From assembly GCA_026418755.1 (NCBI GenBank), contig JAOAAR010000149.1:1-5431 (forward strand): a stretch of 5,431 bases of DNA, given 5' to 3'. The DNA comes from Planctomycetota bacterium. Its GTDB lineage: Bacteria; Planctomycetota; SKW154. The notes under the pieces are model-generated. The model had not been told where the DNA came from and made no database searches. It worked only from the letters and a program-made list of their open reading frames with translations. The translations under genes and the position numbers were made by a program. This document shows positions 5,141 through 5,431 of this stretch, piece by piece (within the stretch, counting starts at the first letter, position 1; each line of letters opens with the position of its first letter).

Positions 5141-5431
5141 TGGAATGGGTTCCTGAGAAAGAGACACCGCGGTATGTGCCGCCGGAGGTGAGGAGGAAGG
5201 TGAAGCAGCGAGGGCTTTTAAAGTTCATCGTTGCGGTAGCCGAGATGGGGATTGGTGTTGCTTTATATTCTCTGCTTGGCACTCTTGCCCTGCCTCGAAC
5301 ACTTTCGGGATTAGAGAATTCGCCTGATGGGGTACGGACAACAGGGACTGTGATGCGCGGAGAATTACGAAAAGACATTTCATTCAACGGAGTTCATCCG
5401 TACGAGATAGAGTATCGGTTTGTTGATAAGA
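5140..5431 (+). CDS. Membrane protein resembling DUF3592 (3' partial)
   Basis: An open frame of 97 codons runs off the right edge. The best start is GTG at 5140-5142, overlapping the last base of the groEL TAG stop; an in-frame stop lies at 5131-5133, so no earlier start is possible beyond two codons. No strong Shine-Dalgarno precedes it. A GTG at 5200, preceded by GGAGG/GAGGAGGAAG-like sequence, is an alternative. The protein has a charged N-terminus (residues 1-25), one hydrophobic segment near residues 26-51 likely to span the membrane, then an extracytoplasmic or soluble part. In that part, GTVMRGEL (69-76) followed by FNGVHPYEIEYRF (82-94) resembles the small beta-domain of DUF3592 proteins, which often carry an N-G-x-H-P-Y-x-I-x-Y-x-F motif. 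The function of that family is unknown. It is probably co-transcribed with groEL. That this is a gene is fairly sure; the family is a tentative match by eye. Confidence 0.65.
   Translation, partial: MEWVPEKETPRYVPPEVRRKVKQRGLLKFIVAVAEMGIGVALYSLLGTLALPRTLSGLENSPDGVRTTGTVMRGELRKDISFNGVHPYEIEYRFVDK

Overview
The window is a densely packed bacterial chromosomal segment with every gene on the + strand. In order it carries: the 3' part of a metallo-beta-lactamase-fold hydrolase, a polytopic M48 (Ste24-like) zinc protease with a C-terminal TPR, holA (DNA polymerase III delta subunit), groES, groEL, and the 5' part of a small membrane protein resembling DUF3592. HolA and a group I GroES/GroEL pair make the source a bacterium. 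Base composition is moderate. The coding strand is strikingly G-rich and C-poor, especially from holA through groEL, with heavy use of AGG/AGA and GGG/GGA codons. I cannot assign a phylum; the divergent sequences suggest a poorly sampled lineage.

Layout: positions 1-2988 look like one transcriptional unit. The MBL stop overlaps the M48 start by 4 nt (ATGA), and M48 and holA are separated by 1 nt. A 178-nt gap (2989-3166) is the only real intergenic region. It holds two abutting small hairpins, a 13-bp perfect direct repeat, two TATAAT boxes 11 bp apart, and a strong Shine-Dalgarno before groES. This is where groESL is probably regulated; no classical CIRCE element is visible. groES and groEL are 3 nt apart, with the groEL ribosome binding site inside the end of groES. 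A GTG-start ORF overlaps the last base of the groEL stop and runs off the right edge.

Functional reading: groES/groEL encode the co-chaperonin and chaperonin folding machine, and the M48 protease next door is plausibly a membrane protein quality-control enzyme. The MBL hydrolase and HolA have unrelated housekeeping roles. The most notable observation is in GroEL. The protein aligns without gaps to E. coli GroEL around the site and keeps D52, D87, the client/GroES-binding apical residues and the inter-subunit contact residues. However, the catalytic aspartate D398 is replaced by glycine, which predicts severely slowed ATP hydrolysis unless compensated. It also lacks the usual Gly-Gly-Met tail.
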